Of a stretch of 11,577 bases of DNA, positions 1-10,607 are shown piece after piece. The notes beneath the pieces were generated by a model. The model searched no databases and was not told the DNA's origin. It saw nothing but the letters and a program-made list of their open reading frames with translations. Source of the stretch: Planctomycetota bacterium. GTDB taxonomy: Bacteria > Planctomycetota > Phycisphaerae > Phycisphaerales > SM1A02. Position 1 is the first letter of the stretch. Every line of letters starts with the position of its first letter. The stretch lies in NCBI GenBank assembly GCA_014381385.1, contig JACNLR010000101.1, positions 1-11,577 of the forward strand, given 5' to 3'. Made by a program: the position numbers and the translations under genes.

Positions 1-241
1 TGGAATGGGTTCGTACGAGCATGACTCCGAACGCTTCGCCGACACTTCTGGCTTTTGGAAACATTTTTTTAATGTCTTCTGGTCTTGCTGCAGTTGCGAT
101 GTCGTATTCAACAGGTGCGGTGCTTAGTAGCCGGTCGCGTACGCAGCCACCAGCAAAATACGTTTCAAACCCCGCTTCGCGGAGTTGGAGGAGGATTGAA
201 AGAGCGCCCTCTCTACTCAATTTTGGGCAGAGTTCGCTCAT
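1..241 (-). CDS. CCA-adding enzyme / poly(A) polymerase family nucleotidyltransferase, N-terminal part (runs off left edge)
   Basis: Reading leftwards from an ATG at 241, an open frame of 80 codons continues to the window edge. It shows the signature of class II Pol-beta-type tRNA nucleotidyltransferases: a short N-terminal helix, then YFAGGCVRDRLL (about residues 28-39, the GG-x-VRD nucleotide-binding signature), then VEYDIATAARPEDIKKMFP (about 44-62) and a VGEAFGVMLV strand. Family members add or repair the 3' CCA of tRNA, or polyadenylate RNA; the two cannot be told apart from this fragment. The start overlaps the rsmD stop as ATGA, which suggests translational coupling. Odd point: the DxD metal-binding pair normally found as D-Y/F-D reads E-Y-D here (Glu45, Asp47), and the Gly usually just upstream is Ser. 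Family assignment is firm; the exact activity is not. Confidence 0.85.
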   Translation of the reverse strand, partial: MSELCPKLSREGALSILLQLREAGFETYFAGGCVRDRLLSTAPVEYDIATAARPEDIKKMFPKARSVGEAFGVMLVRTHS

Positions 242-816
242 GCTCGCACTCCGTAAAAAAGTACCCACATACCAGCGCCCATTTTATGTATTTCAGGACC
301 AGCAAGCGCGTCAATTGTATGGGGCACTTGGTGCGGGTTGATTGGCGAACGTAAAACGACAAGCCCCTCTGCATCGAGAATTCCGGAAAGGTTTGCAATC
401 TGTTCAAAAACACGTTCTCTAGACTTTTCATCAACCATCATTGCGTAAGGTGGATCGATGAAGACCACGTCTACGGGTCTTGGAACACGTAAGAGCGGAA
501 TGGATGACAGTGCATCGCATTGCACAGCAATGGCTGCTACTTCACACTCCAATAATTCAATATTTTTTTGGAGCATCGCGTAGATTTTTCGATCTTGCTC
601 TACAAGTACTACTGTCTTTGCTCCTCTGCTCACTGCTTCAAGCCCCATCGTTCCAACGCCGGCAAACAAGTCCAGAATTATCCCATCACCTATATGTCCA
701 CGTAATTGATTGAATACAGATTCCCTTGCTCTGCCAGTCCAAGGGCGAGTAGTTTCATTGTCGCGAGGCGTTTTGAGCTTTCGGGATTTAAATTGGCCAC
801 CAAGTAATCTGAGCAT
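238..816 (-). CDS. rsmD: 16S rRNA (guanine-N2)-methyltransferase RsmD
   Basis: The product is 192 residues, the usual RsmD size. RsmD uses S-adenosylmethionine to methylate G966 (E. coli numbering) of 16S rRNA during 30S assembly in the cytoplasm. The N-terminus MLRLLGGQFKSRKLKTP and TRPWTGRARESVFNQL matches the family's conserved start. The SAM-binding loop ILDLFAGVGTMGLEA lies at about 47-61, the acidic end of the second strand at VEQD (72-75), and the catalytic DPPY motif at 121-124. The frame is open to 1014, but the family-like N-terminus fixes the start at the ATG ending at 816; a GGGAGG lies about 13 bases upstream, a rather long spacing. It is divergent from the hydrolase gene and overlaps the downstream CCA-enzyme start by four bases, so the two probably share an mRNA. 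Confidence 0.93.
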   Translation of the reverse strand: MLRLLGGQFKSRKLKTPRDNETTRPWTGRARESVFNQLRGHIGDGIILDLFAGVGTMGLEAVSRGAKTVVLVEQDRKIYAMLQKNIELLECEVAAIAVQCDALSSIPLLRVPRPVDVVFIDPPYAMMVDEKSRERVFEQIANLSGILDAEGLVVLRSPINPHQVPHTIDALAGPEIHKMGAGMWVLFYGVRA

Positions 817-868
817 TCTGCGTAGGATACCTCCCTTGGAGTCTGACCCCAAGTGGTTAGCAGGTATT
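817..868. other. divergent intergenic region between rsmD and the hydrolase gene
   Basis: Fifty-two bases separate the two divergent starts and must hold or border both promoters. It contains a small inverted repeat, CTTGG (835-839) and CCAAG (849-853) around a nine-base loop. A CATAAT on the minus strand (871-866) could be a -10 box for rsmD, but no good -35 accompanies it. No convincing promoter was found for the hydrolase gene. Confidence 0.35.
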
Positions 869-1645
869 ATGCTAGGGATGGGAACACGGTTTGATTCACT
901 TCCAAGTAGATTGCGCGAAGTTTCGACGGAACTTGTCCTAGGTGATGTGCCCTGCCTTCTTGTGCGTGGAAGCGAAGAGCCAAGACCATTTTTGTTTTGG
1001 ATGCATGGACGCACAGCGGATAAGGAGCTCGATCCTGGGCGGTATTTACGCTATGTTCGTAAAGGAATACACGTCTGTGCTGTAGATTTACCCGGTCATG
1101 GTGCTCGTTGTAATGCAGAGATGCAAGATTCTAGCCAAGCACTCGAACTCATTTTGCAAATGGCAGGCGAAATTGACGGCGTACTCCAAAGACTTGGACA
1201 AATTGGTGGTTTTGATTTGAATAAAGCAGTCCTTGGCGGCATGTCTGCGGGTGGGATGGCTGCTATTCAAAGACTTCGAGTAGCGCATCCCTTCAAAGCA
1301 GCCGTCCTTGAAGCCACAACGGGCGATTACGAACCTATGCGAAAAATGCCACTTTGTTTAGGTCTTAGCGAAGAAGCATTTCACGCGATTAACCCAATCC
1401 AACACCTTGCCAAGTGGAGAGATATTCCGATTATTGCATTTCATAGCCGCCACGACGAGTGGATCCCATTTTCTGGTCAAGAATCATTCATACACGCTCT
1501 TCAAAAGAAAGCAGCCATCCCCAAACAAATTGAATTCGTTACCTTTGACCGTACGGGTGCTCCCTACGAGCACGTTGGATTTGGTAGAGAATCTGCATTT
1601 GTGAAGGAACTCCAAGTAGAATTCGTATTGAAGTGTTTAAAATAA
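869..1645 (+). CDS. alpha/beta-hydrolase fold protein (prolyl oligopeptidase / dienelactone hydrolase-like)
   Basis: The product is 258 residues with a complete serine-hydrolase layout: an oxyanion-hole strand FLFWMHGRT (about 42-50), a VDLPGHG segment (72-78), the nucleophile elbow GMSAGG with Ser126, an acid in HSRHDEW (Asp196) and a terminal His in YEHVG (His235). No signal peptide is visible, so it is probably cytoplasmic. The substrate cannot be read from the sequence; carboxylesterase or small-peptidase activity are both possible. The frame is open back to 710, but that part runs antisense over the rsmD start and has no domain resemblance. ATG 869 has AGG four bases upstream; ATG 878 is an equally possible start. 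Only 12 bases separate its stop from trpB, so the two are likely co-transcribed. Confidence 0.8.
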   Translation: MLGMGTRFDSLPSRLREVSTELVLGDVPCLLVRGSEEPRPFLFWMHGRTADKELDPGRYLRYVRKGIHVCAVDLPGHGARCNAEMQDSSQALELILQMAGEIDGVLQRLGQIGGFDLNKAVLGGMSAGGMAAIQRLRVAHPFKAAVLEATTGDYEPMRKMPLCLGLSEEAFHAINPIQHLAKWRDIPIIAFHSRHDEWIPFSGQESFIHALQKKAAIPKQIEFVTFDRTGAPYEHVGFGRESAFVKELQVEFVLKCLK

Positions 1646-1657
1646 AATGGAAACGGC

Positions 1658-2842
1658 ATGACAACAACAGAAACTAACGCTTGGTATGGACAATTTGGTG
1701 GCAGGTTCGTCCCAGAGACACTCGTGGCAGCACTTGATCAACTCGCTTTAGCTTGGGGAGAAGCGTGTAGCGATGAAACATACCAAGCAGAACTTGACGG
1801 TCTCCTCGAACACTATGTTGCGAGGCCAACTCCAGTTACGTTAGCCCCAAGGTTATCAGAGAAAGTTGGCGGTGCTCAAATTTGGCTCAAGCGTGAAGAT
1901 CTTGCACACACCGGAGCGCATAAAATAAATAACACAATAGGGCAAGCGCTACTTGCAAAACGCATGGGAAAGAAGCGAATCATTGCTGAAACCGGCGCAG
2001 GTCAACATGGCGTTGCAACTGCAACGGCTTGTGCAAAACTAGGTTTGTCCTGCGAGGTGTATATGGGCGCAGAAGATGTGCGAAGGCAAGCCCTCAACGT
2101 ATTCCGAATGAGATTACTCGGAGCAAAAGTAAACGTTGTTGACTCAGGTTCAAAAACATTAAAAGATGCAACAAACGAGGCTATGCGAGACTGGATGGGA
2201 TCGGTTGAGCGAACGCATTACATACTAGGTTCCGTTGTTGGGCCGCACCCTTTCCCTCTTATTGTTCGCCAGTTGCAATCGGTAATTGGTAAAGAGGCGA
2301 AAGTGCAATGCGCCGAATTGTTCGGTGGACTTCCCGACTGTATCGTTGCTTGCGTTGGTGGTGGTTCAAACGCCGCTGGAATTTTTTCGCCCTTTGTCGA
2401 TGACGATGTACAATTGATTGGAGTTGAGGCAGGTGGCACTGGACTTGGTTTAGGCCAGCACGCAGCGCCTCTATGTTTAGGAGCACCGGGCGTATTGCAC
2501 GGATCGCGCAGTTATGTATTGCAAGACCAAGATGGACAAACCCAAGATGTACACTCTTGTTCGGCTGGCTTAGATTATCCAGGAGTCGGTCCAGAACATT
2601 CCTATTGGAAAGATGCGGGTCGTGTTGAGTACCAAATCGTTTCGGACGAAGAAGCTCTCGATGGTTTCCAAATTCTGTGTGAAACTGAAGGCATCATTCC
2701 TGCCCTTGAGTCTTCGCATGCAGTTGCTTGCGCGCTTCGGGTTGCTAAGGATATGGAGCAAGGGCAGAAACTTCTCATAAATCTATCTGGTCGCGGAGAC
2801 AAAGACGTCGAAGAAGTCCAGCGTTTGTTATCCCAAAATTGA
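1658..2842 (+). CDS. trpB: tryptophan synthase beta chain
   Basis: The product is 394 residues, the normal TrpB length. The enzyme is PLP-dependent and condenses indole with serine to give L-tryptophan, normally in an alpha2-beta2 complex with TrpA. Visible landmarks: WYGQFGGRFVPETL at the N-terminus; the PLP-lysine motif HTGAHKINN with Lys89; ETGAGQHG with the catalytic Glu111; the phosphate-binding GGGSNA at 234-239; and NLSGRGDKD with Ser377 facing the PLP ring nitrogen. It resembles the classical TrpB1 type rather than the longer TrpB2 type. A GGAAACGGC stretch directly before ATG 1658 supplies a weak ribosome-binding site. No other trp gene lies in the window: upstream is a hydrolase, and downstream is a convergent envelope operon, so trpA must be elsewhere. 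Confidence 0.97.
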   Translation: MTTTETNAWYGQFGGRFVPETLVAALDQLALAWGEACSDETYQAELDGLLEHYVARPTPVTLAPRLSEKVGGAQIWLKREDLAHTGAHKINNTIGQALLAKRMGKKRIIAETGAGQHGVATATACAKLGLSCEVYMGAEDVRRQALNVFRMRLLGAKVNVVDSGSKTLKDATNEAMRDWMGSVERTHYILGSVVGPHPFPLIVRQLQSVIGKEAKVQCAELFGGLPDCIVACVGGGSNAAGIFSPFVDDDVQLIGVEAGGTGLGLGQHAAPLCLGAPGVLHGSRSYVLQDQDGQTQDVHSCSAGLDYPGVGPEHSYWKDAGRVEYQIVSDEEALDGFQILCETEGIIPALESSHAVACALRVAKDMEQGQKLLINLSGRGDKDVEEVQRLLSQN

Positions 2843-2879
2843 CGACCACTTTTGCCCTAGTTAGTTAACCGTGGAGTAA
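2843..2879. other. short convergent intergenic gap, no terminator seen
   Basis: This 37-base AT-rich gap separates the 3' ends of trpB (plus) and the EEP nuclease gene (minus). I looked for a hairpin with a T-run on either strand and found only a 4-bp CCAC/GTGG pairing with a long loop, which does not qualify as an intrinsic terminator. Confidence 0.6.
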
Positions 2880-4169
2880 TTAATTTGCAGTGGGTTTGCA
2901 GCAACTCGCGGGTCGTTTACCTGCACCTTCTGCGTCGTTAAATGTTGGGTAGCCGACTTTATTTTTCTCGCTGATGCGGTTTGCATTACCACAGCCCGCC
3001 TTGTGAAAAACTTTACTCCGTTTTGAAGCCAAGAACGGCGCTGTATCGGGCGATACAGTTTCAGAATCGGAAGAACCGCTTGCTAGATTTGGTGCTGGTG
3101 GTGCAACAGGACTGTTCTTCAGGGCAGTGGTTGTCGCAACAGTTGGCCATGGTGCAGCACTCGCTGAACTGCCCTGCCCTTCGCGGGGAACCATATCAAC
3201 GGCGATTGCACAATGGTCTGAAGAATAACCGGCCGGAATCGGATCGTTTCGCCAATCGTATTCTGGGTGCGCAGAGCCAAGCACAAAGCCGCTGTCAATG
3301 ACAAGTTCTTGTGCAGCAGGTGCATTGAGCATAATAAAATCTATGAGTCGATCGGATGTGTGCGTTTTACGCAACGGTGATGTGTCATCCCACTTGACAT
3401 TTTTCGATTGAAACCCGACAGCGTCAATCATGCCAGAGCGCAAGTACACTCTTGTTGAGCGATCCCAAGGTTGTGCATTAAAATCACCAATCACTGCTAT
3501 GTTCCTCGAAGGATTATGCTTCACCATTTCACCAACGTATTGCATGATTTGTATCGCTTCGAGTTCTCGATGCCATGCATTACGCCCAGCTTTGTGGTGA
3601 ATACTAAAAACAGTTAACTCGTAGCCTTCTGGTGTAACAACGGTAACGCAAAGTGGACTTCGCTGAAAAGCAATTTCAGTAACGTCCGATGGAATATCTG
3701 TCCAGCCGCCGCCGATTCTTTTGAGTTTCGTCAAGTCGGTATTCTTCCAAACGGTAACGTCTTTGACGGGAAATCGACTGAGTAAACTTTGCTCGATGCC
3801 TCTGTAATATCCAACCTCTTCGGATACAACGTACTTGTACCCCATGTCACTGAGGTATTTTTTGTTGAACCATTCGAGTGCTTCCTGACTTTCAACTTCT
3901 TGAAGGGCAAGAATATCCGCATCGAGCTCTCGAATAACGGTTGCGAGTTCTTCGCACCTTGCGTCAGATGTTGGACCAGGGTTGTCCCCGAAGTCATCGT
4001 ATTTACCTTCAAGTGCGAGGTCATTCTCTTGGTCAAAGAAATTCAACATGTTGTAGGAACCCACTCGAATCGTTCCATCTATGCGAGGCATCGCTTCCGT
4101 GAGACCGAACCGATGGTGAGGCGATGGCGCGAGCATCATCACTGTAAGTGCTAGTGTTTGTAATATCAT
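2880..4169 (-). CDS. exported endonuclease/exonuclease/phosphatase (EEP) family protein with C-terminal Ada-like metal-binding tail
   Basis: The product is 429 residues. A hydrophobic N-terminus (about 1-15) suggests export, although it lacks the usual basic residues. Residues about 33-327 form an EEP (DNase I-like) domain: RVGSYNMLNFFD (Asn40), LALQEVES (Glu91), FSIHHKAG (His191), VIGDFNAQP (Asp229, Asn231), RLIDFIM (Asp277) and SSDHCA (Asp318-His319), so the metal and catalytic residues appear complete. A Ser/Ala/Pro-rich linker (about 330-378) leads to a tail at 379-426 resembling the small Ada-type zinc-binding module (SKVFHKAGC with His389/Cys393, then RPASCCKP with Cys423/Cys424). Nuclease or phosphodiesterase activity outside the cytoplasm is the likely role; the substrate is unknown. 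GAGGG abuts ATG 4169, unusually close. An ATT in frame at 4190 would give a more basic signal peptide. It starts 28 bases after the S41 protease stop, so it is probably in the same operon. Confidence 0.85.
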   Translation of the reverse strand: MILQTLALTVMMLAPSPHHRFGLTEAMPRIDGTIRVGSYNMLNFFDQENDLALEGKYDDFGDNPGPTSDARCEELATVIRELDADILALQEVESQEALEWFNKKYLSDMGYKYVVSEEVGYYRGIEQSLLSRFPVKDVTVWKNTDLTKLKRIGGGWTDIPSDVTEIAFQRSPLCVTVVTPEGYELTVFSIHHKAGRNAWHRELEAIQIMQYVGEMVKHNPSRNIAVIGDFNAQPWDRSTRVYLRSGMIDAVGFQSKNVKWDDTSPLRKTHTSDRLIDFIMLNAPAAQELVIDSGFVLGSAHPEYDWRNDPIPAGYSSDHCAIAVDMVPREGQGSSASAAPWPTVATTTALKNSPVAPPAPNLASGSSDSETVSPDTAPFLASKRSKVFHKAGCGNANRISEKNKVGYPTFNDAEGAGKRPASCCKPTAN

Positions 4170-4197
4170 CCCTCGATGATAGCGAAAAATAGGTCTT

Positions 4198-6420
4198 CTA
4201 GTCGAGCTGCGCTCGTCGATGGTCCGAAATCATTTTAGAAAGCGAATTAGCGCGAAGGAGAAGCAATGCAGTTTCGAGTTGCGGGTCGAGACCCTTTGTT
4301 AAGAGGTCATTGATGTCGGGCCTATCGCCACTTTCATTGCCAATCAAAATCATGTCGGCTTTCTGGCGCAACTCATTGGATTGCGTTATCTGGTCGGGTG
4401 ACATTTTAACTTCAACATCTGGAACAACACCCCAATCGGTTGACCCACGACGTTTATGGACTAATCTGCCGGGTGTTTTGCCACCATCTGAAGATGGCAA
4501 CCTATAAAATTGTGTTGTTAATTTCACGTTGGATTCGTTTGAAATTTGATGTACTGTTTGCACGCTGCCTTTACCCCAACTTCGCTGCCCAACAATTATG
4601 CCCGCGTTATGCGCTTGTACGCAGCCTGCAACAATTTCGCTCGCGCTCGCAGAACCCTGATTAATCAGAATAACTACAGGCCAGTCCGCAAGATACGCTC
4701 GGTTTGGTCTTGCGCTCATGCGGAACAGCTCTTCGCCATTAGCGGCTTCTCCACTAACGATTGTTCCAGAGGAAACAAACAGATTTGAAATTTGTCTTGC
4801 GGTTGGCAGCAAACCACCAGGGTTATATCGAAGGTCAAGAATCAAGCCATTGGGTTGTCCTCCCTCTTGCATCTTTCGAATTGCAGAGAGCATATCTGCG
4901 TACGATTCTTCTGAGAATCCAGTGAGTTTGACGTATCCAATTTTATGTTCTTTGTCCACGAACCAGTCCCATTCAGGGAGACCTTCATCGTCTAACCCAT
5001 TTTTCCACCAGCCCTGTACAGAGTGCAACTTTATATAGTCACGTGTGAGCATGATATCGATTGGCTCTGGGATATTGTGCCGACGGATTGTCATAGTGAC
5101 ACCGGTACCCCTTGGCCCCGTGATTCGATCGACTGCGTCGTTGAGCGACCATCCGCTTGCGGATTTACCGTTCACTGCGATGATGACATCGTCAGGTTGT
5201 ACGCCGCCGTAGTAAGCAGGCGAACCTTCAATCGGATTCACTACCTTCACTTCGCCCTTTGAATTTTCTCGAATAACTATGCCAACACCAACAAAGCTCC
5301 CCTCAGTTTGTTGCTGAAATCGTCTATATTCGTCCGGCCAAATAATTGCACTGTACTTGTCGAGTTTGCTCATGGCGCCGTCGCCAAATTCTCGGAATAT
5401 CATTCCTTCAGGCAACTGCATTGCTAACTCGTTTACTTCAAGGAGTCGGCTTAGAATTTGGGAGAGTACTCTTTTACCGGGTATATGCGCGAGGTAATCC
5501 TCGCTGGATGCTAATTCTTCGTCAACACTATCAATCCATCTTTGTTGAAGCTCTGGGTTTGCTGCACTTTTAAAAGATTCTTGAATTACAGGGATATCGC
5601 CAAATTTTCTAACTGCTTCTAGACCACCTTTTATCAATTCACCCCAACCGATTTCATCGATGTGTTCTTGTACGGCAGTATTCAGCGAGCGAACCAACAT
5701 TCGTTTGTCTATATCTTCGATGCGTTCTTTCCAATTGTCGCTAGCTTGTTCACTGTAGGGTTCTGGTGGTTCATCGCCAAGCAACTGGGCGCGTTCAACT
5801 GTGAGTTCGTGCAAATGCGCAGGTGCGTATTGGCGAAGTAATGAAACTTGCAGTGCTACTTTTTCGAGTTTGTCACTCCATTTTTCAAAAAGGTCACGCC
5901 TCGATGTGCCTTCGTAAAAAGTTCGTAAGTAGTAAAGGAGTGTTTGTGCTGTTAGAATATTTCCGTCTGTGCATAACTCATCTATTTCTCTTTGTGAAAT
6001 AGCTAGTACAGTTTGTACATCTTCGTTGTACATGATTTCATCGAGCGACTTGCTGAGAGTTTGCGCTTTGACAGCCGACTGCATCGCTTGCAAAATGTTG
6101 TTCTCTTTAAATTGTTTATTCATTTCACTGATGGCTTCATCTCTTGAAGCCGTTGCGGCTGTAGTTTCTGCCGTTCGATGATCTCTATAGGATGAAAGTT
6201 GTGTTCGAAAGGAAGTAAGTGTTTCGTCTTTGCCTTCTGGAACTTCTCCAAGAAGTGAATCGACAACTTCCCAATCGCCGCCCGATGCAGCCGCCCAGAC
6301 CTTAGAGGACCATTCAGCAGTTAATTGTGCGGTTGCACTAGGAGCTGTTTGTGCGTTCGCACTACTAAATGCTGTCAAAACGATGACTATTGATAGAGCT
6401 GCAATGTGGTGAATTTTCAT
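4198..6420 (-). CDS. C-terminal processing protease, S41 family, with PDZ domain and long helical N-terminal region
   Basis: The product is 740 residues from the chosen start. Residues 1-23 form a signal peptide (MKIHHIAALSIVIVLTAF, cleavage likely after ANA). About 25-365 is charged, mostly helical and not recognised. A PDZ domain lies at about 372-449 (FVGVGIVI ... GGVQPDDVIIAVNG). The S41 serine protease core spans about 492-668: LILDLRYNPGG, then INQGSASASEIV with nucleophile Ser592, and SWGKGSVQ with general base Lys617, 25 residues later as in known CtpA/Tsp enzymes. Such proteases trim the C-termini of exported proteins. The frame extends to an ATG at 6534 that overlaps the upstream stop as ATGA, but this puts 38 residues before the signal peptide and has a poor RBS; ATG 6420 is preceded by AAAGGAC. 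It is the third gene of the envelope operon. Confidence 0.9.
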   Translation of the reverse strand: MKIHHIAALSIVIVLTAFSSANAQTAPSATAQLTAEWSSKVWAAASGGDWEVVDSLLGEVPEGKDETLTSFRTQLSSYRDHRTAETTAATASRDEAISEMNKQFKENNILQAMQSAVKAQTLSKSLDEIMYNEDVQTVLAISQREIDELCTDGNILTAQTLLYYLRTFYEGTSRRDLFEKWSDKLEKVALQVSLLRQYAPAHLHELTVERAQLLGDEPPEPYSEQASDNWKERIEDIDKRMLVRSLNTAVQEHIDEIGWGELIKGGLEAVRKFGDIPVIQESFKSAANPELQQRWIDSVDEELASSEDYLAHIPGKRVLSQILSRLLEVNELAMQLPEGMIFREFGDGAMSKLDKYSAIIWPDEYRRFQQQTEGSFVGVGIVIRENSKGEVKVVNPIEGSPAYYGGVQPDDVIIAVNGKSASGWSLNDAVDRITGPRGTGVTMTIRRHNIPEPIDIMLTRDYIKLHSVQGWWKNGLDDEGLPEWDWFVDKEHKIGYVKLTGFSEESYADMLSAIRKMQEGGQPNGLILDLRYNPGGLLPTARQISNLFVSSGTIVSGEAANGEELFRMSARPNRAYLADWPVVILINQGSASASEIVAGCVQAHNAGIIVGQRSWGKGSVQTVHQISNESNVKLTTQFYRLPSSDGGKTPGRLVHKRRGSTDWGVVPDVEVKMSPDQITQSNELRQKADMILIGNESGDRPDINDLLTKGLDPQLETALLLLRANSLSKMISDHRRAQLD

Positions 6421-6530
6421 AGCGTACGAAGTCCTTTGTAAAGCGAAGTGCGAGATTTCATTGGAATCGGCACTTTTGGACGTTATCTTGAACGTGCGAA
6501 GTAAAGACATGGCACCATCTGTACGAAATA

Positions 6531-6740
6531 TCATTTTTCTTGTTCGGGATTGTCAATATCTATGCGATTGCCCGCTTCTGCCCAAGGATCAAGGGTTGCA
6601 TCCGTACTAGAGTTTTTTTTGGATTTGTTATCGGGTCTGAATGAATGCCGCTTAGCAAGAATCAAAATCGTAATAAAGGCTGTAAAACCAATGAGCAAAA
6701 GAAGTCCCGCGATAATGACCAATAGAATGAGGAGCGACAT
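6531..6740 (-). CDS. small single-span membrane protein, 69 residues, unknown function
   Basis: This short product has one strongly hydrophobic span (about residues 2-29, MSLLILLVIIAGLLLLIGF onward) followed by a polar tail containing KSKKN and DPWAEAGNRIDIDNP. The basic residues just after the span suggest the tail is cytoplasmic. Its ATG overlaps the stop of the upstream lipoprotein gene (TAATG), and GAGGAG lies about 11 bases before the start, so it is probably translationally coupled. A frame-compatible ATG for the protease overlaps its own stop (ATGA). I do not recognise the family. Position between a TPR lipoprotein and an exported protease suggests a role in the envelope, perhaps as a partner of either, but this is inference. 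Confidence 0.7.
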   Translation of the reverse strand: MSLLILLVIIAGLLLLIGFTAFITILILAKRHSFRPDNKSKKNSSTDATLDPWAEAGNRIDIDNPEQEK

Positions 6741-7487
6741 TAGTTCGTTTTCTCCTCAATCTGCAGTATGCAGAGAGCCCGCTCGTCGTTGACAAGCGCA
6801 CTTCCGCGTACTGGTTCTGGAAGCGCAGAAAGAAGTTCAAGGGCTCTTGTTGGGTTTCCGCTAAGTCGAATAACGCGAGCTTGCATACATCGGAGGTTAG
6901 GGTCATCAGGAAGTATTTCGCAGCCACGCTTAGAGTATGCTTGTGCCATTGAAAAGTTTCCAAGTTCCGCTTCAACAAGCGCGGCAGAAAGCAACGCATA
7001 GGGTTCATTCGGATCTCGAAGCAAACTTTCGTTTATCCAGTGTTTTGCTTGTTGCCATTCTTTATTAAAGAGGTACATTTGTGTAAGAAAAAACGCAGCT
7101 CTGCCGTCCCCTTCGTTGCTATCGTGGGCTTTTTCGTAATACAAAGTTGCCACTTTTGTTTCGCCAAGCATCTGAGCAAGTTGTGCAGTTGAAAGTTGTA
7201 AAAGTCCCGGAGCAGTACTGTTAGTGCAGGCAGCTCTATAAGCCTCTAGCGCCATCCTGCGATATGTAATGCCTTTGTCCATTTCACCGTCTCTATCGAG
7301 TTGCAATGAATGTGCAAGGAGTACCGTTGCGTAGGCCTCTTGTGTTGCTGGAGAGTGTGGATCTTTTTTGGCAAGGGATGAAATAATTGCGAGCGCTTCC
7401 CTTCCCCTACCACCGTCAAGGTGTTGCATTGTGCTTTTGATTGCAGCACGACGCTGTTCAATGGTGATGGACGATTCTTGAAGAGAA

Positions 7488-7516
7488 TTGGCATCGGAGC
7501 AACCAGCTCCTAAAAC
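7488..7516 (+). promoter_or_regulatory. candidate sigma-70-type promoter for valS
   Basis: TTGGCA (7488-7493, five of six to the -35 consensus) is followed after exactly 17 bases by TAAAAC (7511-7516, four of six to the -10 consensus). Transcription from about 7523 would leave a leader of about 25 bases before the valS ATG at 7548. It lies inside the lipoprotein gene on the opposite strand. It is a pattern match only. Confidence 0.3.
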
Positions 7517-7547
7517 AATACTCAAAACCGCGGGTATCATGCGGGAT

Positions 7548-10603
<3,056 letters not shown>

Positions 10604-10607
<4 letters not shown>

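Noticed and set aside
172..182. Small CCGC-TTC-GCGG hairpin within the CCA-enzyme gene
   Set aside because: Four base pairs inside ordinary coding sequence with no T-run; it encodes a normal part of the protein.
21..341. Plus-strand open frame of 106 codons at the left edge
   Set aside because: It is the shadow of the CCA-enzyme start and the rsmD 3' end, both of which carry clear family motifs on the other strand.
835..853. CTTGG-N9-CCAAG inverted repeat between rsmD and the hydrolase gene, as a possible operator
   Set aside because: A 5-bp arm is expected by chance and no matching copy was noticed elsewhere in the window.
710..868. Upstream 53-codon extension of the alpha/beta hydrolase frame
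   Set aside because: It runs antisense over the rsmD start, has no hydrolase-like sequence, and a start at 869 or 878 gives a complete fold.
817..1014. Upstream 66-codon extension of the rsmD frame
   Set aside because: The conserved RsmD N-terminus begins at the ATG ending at 816; the extension is antisense to the hydrolase gene and low in family-like residues.
2843..2879. Possible bidirectional terminator between trpB and the EEP gene
   Set aside because: Only a 4-bp pairing with a long loop and no T-run was found.
3789..4154. Plus-strand open frame of 121 codons antisense to the EEP nuclease gene
   Set aside because: The minus strand carries the conserved EEP residues here; the antisense product is a shadow with no family resemblance.
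7488..7547. Use of the upstream TTG at 7488 as the valS start
   Set aside because: It would add 20 residues unlike ValS N-termini and lies within the lipoprotein signal-peptide coding region; ATG 7548 is better.
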